Shown here piece after piece: positions 16,557-24,292 of a stretch of 46,776 nt of DNA; position 1 is the stretch's first letter, and every line of letters starts with the position of its first letter. Below the pieces are notes generated by a model that saw only the letters and a list, made by a program, of their open reading frames with translations, was not told where the DNA came from and made no database searches. Source of the stretch: a virus. The stretch covers positions 1 to 46,776 of the IMG/VR virus record IMGVR_UViG_3300036832_001622; one strand, written 5' to 3'. The position numbers and the translations under genes were made by a program.

Positions 16557-16741
16557 AAACTCGGAAAAAAATCGCAAAGCGCCGACGCAAGCTCGGCCTG
16601 ACGCAATACAAGCTCGCCGACAAGGTCGGCTATTCGCGCTCGGCAATCTCAAACTGGGAAACCGGTGCTCGTCCGCTGTTCCCCGAGCATATCCGCGCGA
16701 TCGCCCGCGCGCTGCACACTCGACCAGGGGCACTGTCGTGA
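16553..16741 (+). CDS. XRE-family HTH regulator
   Basis: 62 aa from the ATG overlapping the previous stop. Classic Cro/CI-type helix-turn-helix: RRKLGLTQYKLADKVGYS, then RSAISNWETGARPLFPEHIR. Only the DNA-binding domain is present. Lies between the exonuclease and RecT genes. Confidence 0.85.
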   Translation: MKTRKKIAKRRRKLGLTQYKLADKVGYSRSAISNWETGARPLFPEHIRAIARALHTRPGALS

Positions 16742-17004
16742 ACCTTTATCAACTGGAAGTCATCCTGCAGGGAACGCCGATGGCGGTGCTCAAATCGCTA
16801 TATGAGTTTGTCGCCAGCGATGACGAAGACGCGCGGACGTGCGTCGGGTATTTCTCTCGCGTGACTCATCCGGTCAGTTGCGGACCGCTGATGTGTGTCG
16901 GCGAGAAAAAAGATTTCCAGGGGATCGAAGCAATCTACCGCTTTGAAAATGAGAGCGACTATCGTCCCGTGCCGCTCGAGATCAAGGAGCTAACCTTCCC
17001 ATGA
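16738..17004 (+). CDS. Hypothetical protein
   Basis: 88 aa, GTG start overlapping the previous stop. Mixed alpha/beta with three Cys. No family recognised; ATGA-coupled to recT. Confidence 0.6.
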   Translation: MNLYQLEVILQGTPMAVLKSLYEFVASDDEDARTCVGYFSRVTHPVSCGPLMCVGEKKDFQGIEAIYRFENESDYRPVPLEIKELTFP

Positions 17005-18173
17005 ACGCCACAACCCCAGCCAAGCGCGAAACCAAGCAGCAAACGCCGCAGGTCTCGCCGCTGCAGCACTTCAAAGAACTGCTCGACCGGCAGACGCCGG
17101 TATTCGAGGCAAGCCTGCCGAAAAGGATCGTCGAACGATTCAAGGCCACCATCATCACGACCTTGGTCGAAAGGCCGGACCTGCACCGCTGCAATCCGCA
17201 ATCGCTGATCAATGTCTGCCGACATGCCGCACAGGACGGACTGATGCTCGATGGCAGAGAAGCCGCAATCGTGCCGTTCAAGAAGGACGGCGTGCAGATT
17301 GCGACCTATATGCCGATGGTTCAAGGCGTCAGGAAGAAAGTCCGTGCGTCCGGCGAGATCGCGGATCTGAACTGCCAGGTCGTCTATGAGGGCGAGCCGT
17401 TCGACTATCAGCAAGGCGATGAGCCGTATCTGCGCCACAAGCCGGCGCTCACCGGCGGCAGCAATCGCAAGATCAGGGGCGCCTATTCGATCGCGACATT
17501 CAAGGACGGGACGCGGTCCTATGAGTGGATGACATTCGAGCAGATCGAAGAGGCGCGGAAGTCCTCGAACGCCGTGAAGGCTGGCAAGCCGACGCCCTGG
17601 GATCATTGGTATGGCGAGATGGCGCGCAAGACGGTAATGCGCCGCCACGGCAAATCGCTGCCGACCGCAAGCGACATCGAAAACATCTTCCGCCGCGAGG
17701 AGCTTTCCCGCGGCGATGACGATGACGGCGGCGGCAATGCTCCACCGTCGAACCGAATCACGTATGAACGCGGAACCGATTATTCGGTCGAGCATACACT
17801 CGACGAGTTTGCTTCCGGTCCTTCAGAATCCCTGCCGTCTAGTGATGGTTCGATCGCACGAAATGTCATAGACGAGCAGGGTGGCGGCGCGCAGAGCCAG
17901 GTCGTATCAGATAGTCCCTCGACCGCACTCGATGGCTCTCGCGCCGCCGACGATTCCGCACCACCGCAGGAGTCCGGCAATGAAGCCGCCGCCGTTCACC
18001 ATGATGACGAGGAGGTCGCCGTTAAAATCAAAGATGCTTGGCAGCGCGGCAAAACTGACCGGGGGAACGGCGCGCAACGAAAGGCAATCCCCGGAGAATT
18101 CCGAAACAACCCGAGACTCTTCAACGCCTGGCTCGACGGATACGACGGTATCGAGCCGAGGACGCGCGCATGA
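17001..18173 (+). CDS. recT: RecT-family single-strand annealing protein
   Basis: 390 aa. RecT core about 20-235 with typical segments: IVERFKATIITTLVERPDL, CNPQSLINVCRHAAQDGL, then REAAIVPFKK and ATYMPMVQGVRKKV, and WDHWYGEMARKTVMRRHGK. An acidic and low-complexity C-terminal tail (about 236-340) is followed by a conserved-looking end (AWQRGKTDRG...FNAWLDGYDG). Works with the YqaJ exonuclease in phage recombination. Confidence 0.92.
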   Translation: MNATTPAKRETKQQTPQVSPLQHFKELLDRQTPVFEASLPKRIVERFKATIITTLVERPDLHRCNPQSLINVCRHAAQDGLMLDGREAAIVPFKKDGVQIATYMPMVQGVRKKVRASGEIADLNCQVVYEGEPFDYQQGDEPYLRHKPALTGGSNRKIRGAYSIATFKDGTRSYEWMTFEQIEEARKSSNAVKAGKPTPWDHWYGEMARKTVMRRHGKSLPTASDIENIFRREELSRGDDDDGGGNAPPSNRITYERGTDYSVEHTLDEFASGPSESLPSSDGSIARNVIDEQGGGAQSQVVSDSPSTALDGSRAADDSAPPQESGNEAAAVHHDDEEVAVKIKDAWQRGKTDRGNGAQRKAIPGEFRNNPRLFNAWLDGYDGIEPRTRA

Positions 18174-18457
18174 CCCAGCGGCTCGGCGACGCCCCGATCC
18201 AGGGTGAACTGCACGGCTCGATGAATAAGCTCGCGCGCGTGCTCGACGAGGCCTTTAACGGCGACAAGAAAGGCAAGGATCGCAAGTGGGGCTTCGTGCT
18301 GATCGCATTTCCGTTTGAGGAAGCGGAGCTCGCCAAAGGCGGTGGCACCGGCCGCGCGAATTACATTTCCAACGCCAGCCGCGACGACGTCGTGATCATG
18401 CTCAAAGAGCAAATAAAAAGATTCGAAGGCCAGCCCGAAGTCGAGGGCCACGCATGA
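18170..18457 (+). CDS. Hypothetical protein
   Basis: 95 aa, ATGA-coupled to recT. Segment KWGFVLIAFPFEE, then NYISNASRDDVVIMLKEQI, resembles small phage proteins found near recombination genes. Role unknown. Confidence 0.65.
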   Translation: MTQRLGDAPIQGELHGSMNKLARVLDEAFNGDKKGKDRKWGFVLIAFPFEEAELAKGGGTGRANYISNASRDDVVIMLKEQIKRFEGQPEVEGHA

Positions 18458-18690
18458 CCGCGGTCAAGGATCTAACCGACAAAAAGTTCGGGCGTCTCAC
18501 GGTAGTGCGATTTGTTGGAATGCGCCGTTTTAACAGCGATGCGACGGCGTCGGTTTGGCAGTGTCGGTGCGAGTGCGGAAAATTGATCGAGATGTTCGCG
18601 AGCAATCTGCGCGTAAGCAAGAGTTGCGGCTGCGCTAGGACCGAACGCTGGATGACCTACCGTCTGAAGCGACGCAAGCGCTCAGCTTAA
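18454..18690 (+). CDS. Small zinc-binding phage protein (HNH/AP2-accessory type)
   Basis: 78 aa. DLTDKKFGRLTVVRFVG, then WQCRCECGK and SKSCGC, is the zinc-binding module found at the N-terminus of many phage HNH/AP2 proteins, here alone. Probably DNA binding. Confidence 0.75.
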   Translation: MTAVKDLTDKKFGRLTVVRFVGMRRFNSDATASVWQCRCECGKLIEMFASNLRVSKSCGCARTERWMTYRLKRRKRSA

Positions 18691-18959
18691 TGTCAAAAAA
18701 AATAGAATTGTTATCGGTCATTGAGCGGACTGGCCCGTGGCGAGTTGGTTTGCGTTGGTGGTTGGTGCCGTGGCGACGTCGATGGATTTACTATCGTATG
18801 TGGGCGGCCGAGAACATGAGCATGACCTACTGGAAGGAACGCGAATGGGCCGAGCACGAAGTAGATTTTGCTTGGATTGCAGTCGGCCTCATCGGTGGCA
18901 TTTCAATCGGCGCGTTCATTGGCACGATGCTCATCGCAGTTTTACAGGCCAAGCAATGA
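18690..18959 (+). CDS. Small membrane protein
   Basis: 89 aa. Basic, Trp-rich N-terminal half and a clear C-terminal membrane helix (about 62-86: IAVGLIGGISIGAFIGTMLI). Coupled to its neighbours by overlap. Confidence 0.65.
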   Translation: MSKKIELLSVIERTGPWRVGLRWWLVPWRRRWIYYRMWAAENMSMTYWKEREWAEHEVDFAWIAVGLIGGISIGAFIGTMLIAVLQAKQ

Positions 18960-19240
18960 TCCCGTTCACGCAATATCTGCGACCGGACGGTCGCAAGGTC
19001 GATGAGGGCATCGATATGCCCGCAGAGATCGAGGCGCTGGCTCAGCGCTTTCTGCGCGCGGGCGGACGCTATGAAGCCGAAGTGTTGCGCGAGGGAACCG
19101 TCAGCTTTACCGCCGTCTATAGGGTCAACGAAGAGCCGCAAGACATCGCGATCGAGCTCTGCCCCAACGGGCCCGACGTGCCGTATGCCGTCGAGATGCT
19201 CGTGCGCAAGTCGATCGCCTGGCTGGATCGTCGCATATGA
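18956..19240 (+). CDS. Hypothetical protein
   Basis: 94 aa from the ATG overlapping the previous stop; the longer in-frame reading from 18737 lies mostly inside the previous gene. Alpha/beta, acidic. No family recognised. Confidence 0.65.
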   Translation: MIPFTQYLRPDGRKVDEGIDMPAEIEALAQRFLRAGGRYEAEVLREGTVSFTAVYRVNEEPQDIAIELCPNGPDVPYAVEMLVRKSIAWLDRRI

Positions 19241-19569
19241 AGTTCTACACCGGACGCCGTTCGAAGGGCGGCCTTTGCATCGTCCGCGTGATCGAGAACG
19301 GCGATGCGCGCGAGCTCGATCCACGGCTCAATGACTGCAACAAGTCGCCGACCGGTTTCGAATGGGGTTACACCGGTTCCGGCCCCGCGCAGTTGGCCTT
19401 CGCTATTCTCGCCGATGCGATGCACGTCCAAGTGGCTCACGGGTTAATGCAAAAATTCAAGCGTGCGGTGATCGCTCTACTGCCACGCAACGAACCCTGG
19501 CAGATCACTGAGCAACAGGTCCTCGATTTCGTGATGGCGCAACTCAAGCAGGAGAAACTAAATGATTGA
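19237..19569 (+). CDS. DUF6166-family protein
   Basis: 110 aa. FEWGYTGSGPAQLAFAILAD (residues about 41-60) followed by a helical C-terminus is the signature of DUF6166, a phage and mobile-element family of unknown function. The N-terminus (FYTGRRSKGG) also fits. Confidence 0.8.
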   Translation: MKFYTGRRSKGGLCIVRVIENGDARELDPRLNDCNKSPTGFEWGYTGSGPAQLAFAILADAMHVQVAHGLMQKFKRAVIALLPRNEPWQITEQQVLDFVMAQLKQEKLND

Positions 19570-20032
19570 TCGTCCTGAAGCCGAACTACCGGGCGTTCGC
19601 AAGCTGGAACCCCATCAGAAGATGGAGCAAGACGCGCTAGACGCCGTGGCCAATGCCGTGCAGGCGACACGCGAAGCCACTGGCGAGGCGCCGACTGCTG
19701 ATGAACGGCCTGTCGTCGAGGACTTTGGCAATCTCAGCGCCGAACCATTGCTGAAGTTCTGCGAGGCCGCCGCGGTCCAGATCGAGCAGGCCGGCACGGA
19801 AATCGCCCAAGAGGGTGCTAGGCTCGAGGCCGATTGCCAGCGATTGGCTGAGGAGATCCGCCACGTAGCCGAAGCCCAGGCGAAAGCCATCCGCCGCAAT
19901 ACCGCCCGCACGCGCACCGCCGCGGTCGCAGTGACGCAGATCCGCGACGCATTCCGCGACGACCTGGCCAAGGAGCTCGCCGAGGTCAAGGCGATCGAGG
20001 ACGAGGTTAAACGGGCGGTAAGGGCCTCATGA
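19562..20032 (+). CDS. Coiled-coil protein
   Basis: 156 aa. From about residue 65 it is an Ala/Glu-rich continuous helix with heptad spacing. It overlaps the previous gene by 8 bases. A structural or DNA-binding accessory is possible; no family recognised. Confidence 0.65.
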   Translation: MIDRPEAELPGVRKLEPHQKMEQDALDAVANAVQATREATGEAPTADERPVVEDFGNLSAEPLLKFCEAAAVQIEQAGTEIAQEGARLEADCQRLAEEIRHVAEAQAKAIRRNTARTRTAAVAVTQIRDAFRDDLAKELAEVKAIEDEVKRAVRAS

Positions 20033-20505
20033 GCGCCACCGAGCTCCGCGAGATGATCGAGATCGCTTCGGAATCAGCCGAAGAGCAATTTGCGCGCAGG
20101 GGATGCGTGCCAGCAGTATGGTCAGCCGTCACTGCAAAGGGCGAGTATATGATCATCGAGCCGCCGCATCGTGACAAAGACACTTCGATGTTTCTGTTGC
20201 GCGTGTTGTTTGAAATCAAAGACGTGATCCGCTGCTTGTTTATCGATGAGGCTTGGACCGCGCGCGGCGGCGAGGCGCTGCGCCAATGGGTCGAGCAGCA
20301 CGGCGATATTCACACGTATCCCGGCCGCATCGAAGTCATCGCGTTCCTGGGCGAGGATAGCGAAGGCGGCATGATCAACGCACACCGTCGCATCATTCGC
20401 GGCGCCGGCAAGCCCAAGCTCGGCCCGCTCGAATATCTCGAGGATTTCACACAATCGGAGGGGCGGCTCGTCGGCATGCTACCGCGGCGATCGACCGTGC
20501 AATGA
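20029..20505 (+). CDS. Hypothetical protein
   Basis: 158 aa, ATGA-coupled both sides. Alternating alpha/beta; segments FLLRVLFEIKDVIRCLFID and GRIEVIAFLGEDSEGG suggest a compact domain. No family recognised. Confidence 0.65.
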   Translation: MSATELREMIEIASESAEEQFARRGCVPAVWSAVTAKGEYMIIEPPHRDKDTSMFLLRVLFEIKDVIRCLFIDEAWTARGGEALRQWVEQHGDIHTYPGRIEVIAFLGEDSEGGMINAHRRIIRGAGKPKLGPLEYLEDFTQSEGRLVGMLPRRSTVQ

Positions 20506-20699
20506 CGCAGTTTAGCAACATCGAGAAGGTGCGCGAGCTCAAGCTCGAGCTCGAGCACCGCGAAAAAGTGTTCAGGCGCCTGGTGGCCGATGGCCGGATG
20601 ACGCCGGAAGTCCGCGATCGGCGGATGGCCATCTTACGCGAGATCGCCGCGGATTATATTAGACTGGCGGCTCTGAATGAGCAGCCAACAGGAGAATGA
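20502..20699 (+). CDS. Small helical protein
   Basis: 65 aa, ATGA-coupled. KLELEHREKVFRRLVADGRM, then RDRRMAILREIAADY, is a helical hairpin pattern common in small phage proteins of unknown function. Confidence 0.65.
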   Translation: MTQFSNIEKVRELKLELEHREKVFRRLVADGRMTPEVRDRRMAILREIAADYIRLAALNEQPTGE

Positions 20700-20968
20700 A
20701 ATTGCCTAACCAGGACATCCAACAACTCAACGTCATCGCCTACGTGAACAAGATCAATGAGCTCTTGATGGGCACCGATCTGGCCGAAGCAGAGACGGCG
20801 TTGACATTAGCGGTCGTGTCGATGGTCGTGTTCAGTCATCCCGACCGCGAGGAGCGATTGCGCGCGGGCGCTGGCTTCACTCACCAGGTCCAGCGCTTTC
20901 TCGAGCGCGACGACATTGTCCGATGGATCAAGGCTGGCGTCATCCCGGTGCAAGTCGGCCACGCATGA
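20696..20968 (+). CDS. Hypothetical protein
   Basis: 90 aa, ATGA-coupled. Helical, with a hydrophobic helix (TALTLAVVSMVVFSH) likely buried rather than membrane-spanning. No family recognised. Confidence 0.65.
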   Translation: MKLPNQDIQQLNVIAYVNKINELLMGTDLAEAETALTLAVVSMVVFSHPDREERLRAGAGFTHQVQRFLERDDIVRWIKAGVIPVQVGHA

Positions 20969-21522
20969 AATCGCACTGGCCGCCGGGACCATGGCAGGAC
21001 GAGCCCGATCGGCTCGAGTGGAAGGACGAGCGCACCGGACTTGCGTGCAAGATCTTGCGCGAAATGCGGCTTGGCCAGTTGAACGGTTATGTCGGCGTGC
21101 CGCCGACGCATCCATATAGCGGCTGGCAGTTTAGCGACGACATCAAGCTCGCACCTGGCGACCTCAAGGACAGCACGATCAACGACGTCGGCATCTTCGA
21201 GGCTTTCATCTATGCGATGCGGGGCGCGGACGAGCGCGGCACCATCCCGCTCGGCATGACGCTCAAAACACACCGGGGCATCACGTTCTCCGGACAGATG
21301 ATCAATGACGCGGCGGCGTTATGGTGGTTCGGCTTCGATTGCGGCCATTGCGATGACCTCTCGCCGGGAATGTTATCGATGAGAATGAGCCTTCCGCACC
21401 AGGTCTACCGCGACTTGGACTATGTGAAAAAAGAAGTGACCGCGCTGGCGTTCCAGTTAAGGCAACTCGAGACCCGCGTCCTGCTCGACAACGGCATACT
21501 GAAATTTTTGAAAACCGAATGA
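20965..21522 (+). CDS. Hypothetical protein
   Basis: 185 aa from the ATG overlapping the previous stop. Contains a WWFGFDCGHCDDLSPG segment (about 129-144) of a type seen in phage hypotheticals, followed by a helical C-terminus. Function unknown. Confidence 0.7.
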   Translation: MKSHWPPGPWQDEPDRLEWKDERTGLACKILREMRLGQLNGYVGVPPTHPYSGWQFSDDIKLAPGDLKDSTINDVGIFEAFIYAMRGADERGTIPLGMTLKTHRGITFSGQMINDAAALWWFGFDCGHCDDLSPGMLSMRMSLPHQVYRDLDYVKKEVTALAFQLRQLETRVLLDNGILKFLKTE

Positions 21523-21719
21523 CGCCCCGCGAGCTCATGAGTCGCATTGTCTGGGGCAAACCGGATGCCCGGCCGCGGCTTCTGTGCGCGCTCTGTCACG
21601 GCGCGCTGCCTGAAGTTCCACTCATGCTTTGGAAGGAAGACGGATCCGGGGCCTCATTCTGCGACGCTTGCGCCGAGCAGGTTTTCCAGGTGCTCAAGCC
21701 AAGCCTACGGTCGCGATAA
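21519..21719 (+). CDS. Small zinc-ribbon protein
   Basis: 66 aa, ATGA-coupled. CALC and CDAC pairs form a probable zinc ribbon. Its 3' end overlaps the convergent ASCH gene by 15 bases; the terminator at 22067 may end this operon. Confidence 0.65.
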   Translation: MTPRELMSRIVWGKPDARPRLLCALCHGALPEVPLMLWKEDGSGASFCDACAEQVFQVLKPSLRSR

Positions 21720-22016
21720 CAGTTCGCTGTCGATGTTTTCCAACCCCAGGATGCAATAGCCGACGCTGAGCCCTTTGAGCGGCGCGACGCAGCCGAGGCC
21801 GGCACCACGCAGGACATAGGTGATACGTCGGCGGGCTGAGCGCCCGGTATAGCGCGCTGTCGCTCGGTCAGGATGATCACCCGGCTCCCATTCGAGGAGC
21901 TCGAGGACGTCGCCGACCTGATAGCCGCGATCGTCGCGCCGAAGTTCGAACGTCCTTTTTCCGTTTGCGATGTCTTGAAAATGCTCGGGCCAGGATTTGA
22001 GCTCGTGCCATTTCAT
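21705..22016 (-). CDS. ASCH / DUF3850-domain protein
   Basis: 103 aa. HELKSWPEHFQDIANGKRTF, then ELRRDDRGYQVGDVLELLEW, then YTGRSARRRITYVLRG, matches the DUF3850 type of the ASCH fold throughout. ASCH domains bind RNA or nucleotides; the phage role is unknown. It lies antisense to the run-out of the rightward operon. Confidence 0.8.
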   Translation of the reverse strand: MKWHELKSWPEHFQDIANGKRTFELRRDDRGYQVGDVLELLEWEPGDHPDRATARYTGRSARRRITYVLRGAGLGCVAPLKGLSVGYCILGLENIDSELLSRP

Positions 22017-22066
22017 CTTGCGAGCGCTCCGCGAATCGAATAAAAAGCCTGCACAGCCTCTTCATA

Positions 22067-22092
22067 GCCGCGTCTTCGGGCGCGGCTTTTTC
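22067..22092 (+). terminator. Rho-independent terminator
   Basis: GCCGCG-TCTTCGGG-CGCGGC followed by TTTTTC. Oriented to stop rightward transcription from the recombination operon after it passes the ASCH gene. Confidence 0.75.
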
Positions 22093-22096
22093 TTTT

Positions 22097-22300
22097 TCAA
22101 TGCCGCCGCCATAAGCTGCGCAAATCCGCGACAATGTCGTGCCGATCGCGCCAGAGCACATAGCAGCCGCCGAAGCCCAGAATGCCGGCAATGATCGACA
22201 GGAAGATTACCGCCGCCAGCGGATGCCCCTGCTTGGCGAGATTGTCTGCGCCTTGCTGCGCCATCAGGCCGATCAGCGGCGCGCCGCCGGCCGTCATCAT
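22097..22300 (-). CDS. Small membrane protein
   Basis: 67 aa with one membrane helix (about 28-50: LAAVIFLSIIAGILGFGGCY) and a basic C-terminus. Its ATG overlaps the stop of the HTH gene, so it is cotranscribed with it. Function unknown. Confidence 0.65.
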   Translation of the reverse strand: MMTAGGAPLIGLMAQQGADNLAKQGHPLAAVIFLSIIAGILGFGGCYVLWRDRHDIVADLRSLWRRH

Positions 22301-22518
22301 GCTCGCGCCTTCGCTCGAATCGATTCGATGGCAAAGCGGCGGGAGGCCTTGTTGCGAGTCAACATATCGAGGTAGCTGAAAACCGGCCCGGGGATCTCGC
22401 GCTCGTCATTGGCCCAACGCCGAGTCGTCCGCGGATGCACGCGAAGCAGTTGCGCCGCCTCGTGTTGCGTGATGCCGATCTTGTCGAGCGCCTTGGAAAA
22501 CTGAGTAGCGGTCATCAT
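22297..22518 (-). CDS. HTH protein, candidate operator-binding regulator
   Basis: 73 aa. QFSKALDKIGITQHEAAQLL, then RVHPRTTRRWANDEREIPG, is a helix-turn-helix of the XRE class. It is similar along its N-terminal half to the 30826-31053 product (shared AL..xG, AA..LR, RT(T/S)RR). Its promoter contains a GRCCANTGGYC-type site, so it may control itself. Confidence 0.75.
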   Translation of the reverse strand: MMTATQFSKALDKIGITQHEAAQLLRVHPRTTRRWANDEREIPGPVFSYLDMLTRNKASRRFAIESIRAKARA

Positions 22519-22558
22519 TGTCGTTCACCCTTAAAACCTCCTTCCGCACTCGGGCGAG

Positions 22559-22607
22559 AATGTAAGAGACCGCTGGCCTTGACACAAGCAGGGCCACTGG
22601 TCACCAT
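22559..22607. promoter_or_regulatory. Divergent overlapping promoters, each with an operator in its spacer
   Basis: Plus: TTGACA (22579-22584), 17 bases, CACCAT (22602-22607), spacer holding GGCCACTGGTC (22592-22602). Minus: TTGTGT (22587-22582), 17 bases, TACATT (22564-22559), spacer holding GACCGCTGGCC (22568-22578). The two -35 boxes overlap. The plus ATG at 22614 is 6 bases after the -10, so that transcript is probably leaderless. Confidence 0.65.
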
Positions 22608-22613
22608 CGCGCG

Positions 22614-22760
22614 ATGAGCGATCCTGATTGGACCGATAATCCCGCACCCTACCCATGGCGCACGTGGCCACAAGCCTTCGTCATGTACGGTCTGATGGCT
22701 CTCGCAACATGGGGCGTTATCGTCGTCATCATGCTGAAGCTCGCCAAGGCGCCGCAATGA
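22614..22760 (+). CDS. 48-aa membrane protein
   Basis: Starts MSDPDWTDNPAPYPWRTWPQ and has one membrane helix at about 22-41 (FVMYGLMALATWGVIVVIML). The stop overlaps the next ATG (ATGA). No Shine-Dalgarno; start is next to the predicted transcription start. Confidence 0.65.
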   Translation: MSDPDWTDNPAPYPWRTWPQAFVMYGLMALATWGVIVVIMLKLAKAPQ

Positions 22761-23044
22761 AACCGATCTGCGTGAACTGCCAGCGATTCTACCGTCCCAG
22801 AAAGAACGGCGTCTATTTCGTCGAGATGGCGCCGAAGCATCCTGGCGCCGCGGCCGGCCGCAAGGCACCGCACGCCTGGCGCCCCTATAAGGTCTGGTGT
22901 GGCGACCTCTGGCTATGCCCCGACTGCGGGCACGAGCTCATCATCGGCGTCCCCACGGTTGCGGTTTCTGAGCAATTCAAGCCGGACTTTCAAGACACTA
23001 TCGCCAACAGAGAGGCCAACTGGCTCGAGGTAAAGGATTGCTGA
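22757..23044 (+). CDS. Zinc-ribbon-like hypothetical protein
   Basis: 95 aa from the ATG overlapping the previous stop. CVNC near the N-terminus and CPDC in LWLCPDCGHELIIGVP form a probable zinc ribbon. Function unknown. Confidence 0.65.
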   Translation: MKPICVNCQRFYRPRKNGVYFVEMAPKHPGAAAGRKAPHAWRPYKVWCGDLWLCPDCGHELIIGVPTVAVSEQFKPDFQDTIANREANWLEVKDC

Positions 23045-23046
23045 TC

Positions 23047-23277
23047 ATGGGATACGCCTATTGCACGAGTGCCTGCTTCGGCTGCGGCCGGCTGTTTTCC
23101 TACAACCCGAACCACGTCCCGAGCATTCGCCATCCGCGCACCGGCAGCCGAGAACCGATCTGCCAGGCCTGCGTCGATCGATCCAACCCGGAGCGGATCA
23201 AAAACGGCCTCGAGCCGATCAAGCCGCACCCGCAAGCCTATGAGCCGTGTCCCGAGGATGAGCTCAACTGGGGATAA
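23047..23277 (+). CDS. Zinc-ribbon-like hypothetical protein
   Basis: 76 aa from the ATG 2 bases after the previous stop. CFGCGRLFSYNPNHVPS followed by ICQACVDR: two CxxC pairs with an intervening basic loop. Common type of small phage zinc protein. Confidence 0.7.
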   Translation: MGYAYCTSACFGCGRLFSYNPNHVPSIRHPRTGSREPICQACVDRSNPERIKNGLEPIKPHPQAYEPCPEDELNWG

Positions 23278-23280
23278 ACT

Positions 23281-23685
23281 GTGCGGGGGGTCGGCCTGGT
23301 CGTCCTGGCGATCGCCGCGATTGGCGTGGCTCAAGGGGCTGAGCTCAAGATCCGCTGCCAGGTGGCGCCGGCCGACAAGCGCTATTATGCCTGGCGCGAG
23401 ATCGACGGAAAAAAATGTTGGTTCAAGGGTTCGCGTGATACACCGAAATCGATGCTATTCTGGGGCCCTGATGAAAATGTCCGACGAGCTCGCAGCGCTG
23501 CTGACCGTGGCAGCGATCGCTTTCCTAACGCTGGTAGTGATTTTGCGCCCGTTAGCGTGACCGTACTGCCGTGGGCGCCCGAACCGATGCGCGCGATCGG
23601 CGCCTTCGAGCAGCGCTGGCGCGACCTGATGATCGACCTCAAGGCCGGCCTATTTACTGATCCGACCCCTTCCCGCTGGAAGTAG
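23281..23685 (+). CDS. Exported small protein with a nested gene
   Basis: 134 aa with a GTG start; signal-peptide-like N-terminus (LVVLAIAAIGVAQGAE). YYAWREIDGKKCWFKG resembles small secreted proteins of Bradyrhizobium-type genomes. From about residue 63 the reading looks like a shadow of a nested membrane ORF, and the final 42 codons (from GTG 23557) may be a separate coupled gene. Confidence 0.55.
   Translation: MRGVGLVVLAIAAIGVAQGAELKIRCQVAPADKRYYAWREIDGKKCWFKGSRDTPKSMLFWGPDENVRRARSAADRGSDRFPNAGSDFAPVSVTVLPWAPEPMRAIGAFEQRWRDLMIDLKAGLFTDPTPSRWK
23471..23560 (+). CDS. Nested 29-aa membrane micro-protein
   Basis: Different frame inside 23281-23685: MKMSDELAALLTV then AAIAFLTLVVILRPLA, a short acidic head and one membrane helix. 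Its TGA overlaps a GTG (23557) in the outer frame. No clear Shine-Dalgarno. Confidence 0.45.
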   Translation: MKMSDELAALLTVAAIAFLTLVVILRPLA

Positions 23686-23980
23686 GGCGCCGCCGTTGCC
23701 GCTGCCGTTGCTCGACGCGTTTTGTCGCCCAAGAGATGATTGCATCGGCCTTGCTCCAATCCCTGATAATCGCGGGATGGGGATGCTTCATTCCGAGCTC
23801 GGTGCGGATGGATTCGATTTCCGCTTCCGTGGTCGCAGCGATCAAGCGTTGATAAAGCGGTTCAAACTCTGGCGAGTCCGGACGCGGCATTCGCACTACC
23901 GAAAAAGAACGGCGGCGAAAATAGAAATAGGTGTGCCCGCGGCGATCTTGAAAGCTCACGACATAACGAGGGTTTTTCAT
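23654..23980 (-). CDS. Orphan integrase-N-terminus-like protein
   Basis: 108 aa from the ATG overlapping the stop of the 30-aa ORF (TGATG). RRGHTYFYFRRRSFSVVRMP followed by DSPEFEPLYQRLI resembles the arm-binding N-terminus of rhizobial tyrosine integrases (RxGxxxxYFRRPG..R.RLP). No core or catalytic domain follows; the C-terminus is basic. A remnant, or a small protein that binds integrase arm sites. Confidence 0.55.
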   Translation of the reverse strand: MKNPRYVVSFQDRRGHTYFYFRRRSFSVVRMPRPDSPEFEPLYQRLIAATTEAEIESIRTELGMKHPHPAIIRDWSKADAIISWATKRVEQRQRQRRRPTSSGKGSDQ

Positions 23981-24072
23981 CACAAGCTCGCAAGCACGAT
24001 AGCGATGAGCAGCGCGCCACCAAGCAATAGGGCGATCTTGGCCAGGTGGATCGTGAAGAATCGCGGCTTCAC
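23980..24072 (-). CDS. 30-aa membrane micro-protein
   Basis: GTG start overlapping the upstream stop (GTGA) and stop overlapping the next ATG. Basic head (KPRFFTIHLAK) and one membrane helix (IALLLGGALLIAIVLASL). Too short for most gene finders, but coupled on both sides. Confidence 0.6.
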   Translation of the reverse strand: MKPRFFTIHLAKIALLLGGALLIAIVLASL

Positions 24073-24281
24073 GCGAGCTCAACTGGAAAGTTCGTTTCCC
24101 AACCGCGCGGATCACTGTCTCGCTCGCGCATTTCCTTCACGCGGAACAAGCAATCGTTGTATTGCGGCTTAAAAAACGCGCTCTGCGTCCAGGCGACGGC
24201 GTCATCTTTATCGGCGAACGCCCCGATGACTTCAAAGTCGCCTGCGCCCTCGAGCGGTGTAACGATGACGATATAGCTCAT
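24069..24281 (-). CDS. Hypothetical protein
   Basis: 70 aa from the ATG at 24281, 11 bases after the upstream stop. Starts YIVIVTPLEGAGDFEVIGAF; alpha/beta. A longer reading would lie inside the upstream gene. Unknown function. Confidence 0.6.
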   Translation of the reverse strand: MSYIVIVTPLEGAGDFEVIGAFADKDDAVAWTQSAFFKPQYNDCLFRVKEMRERDSDPRGWETNFPVELA

Positions 24282-24292
24282 TTGTGCGCCGA

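Noticed and set aside
23981-24115. N-terminal extension of the integrase-like protein from GTG 24115
   Set aside because: It covers the coupled 30-aa membrane ORF in another frame and has no ribosome site; the ATG at 23980 is coupled to that ORF's stop.
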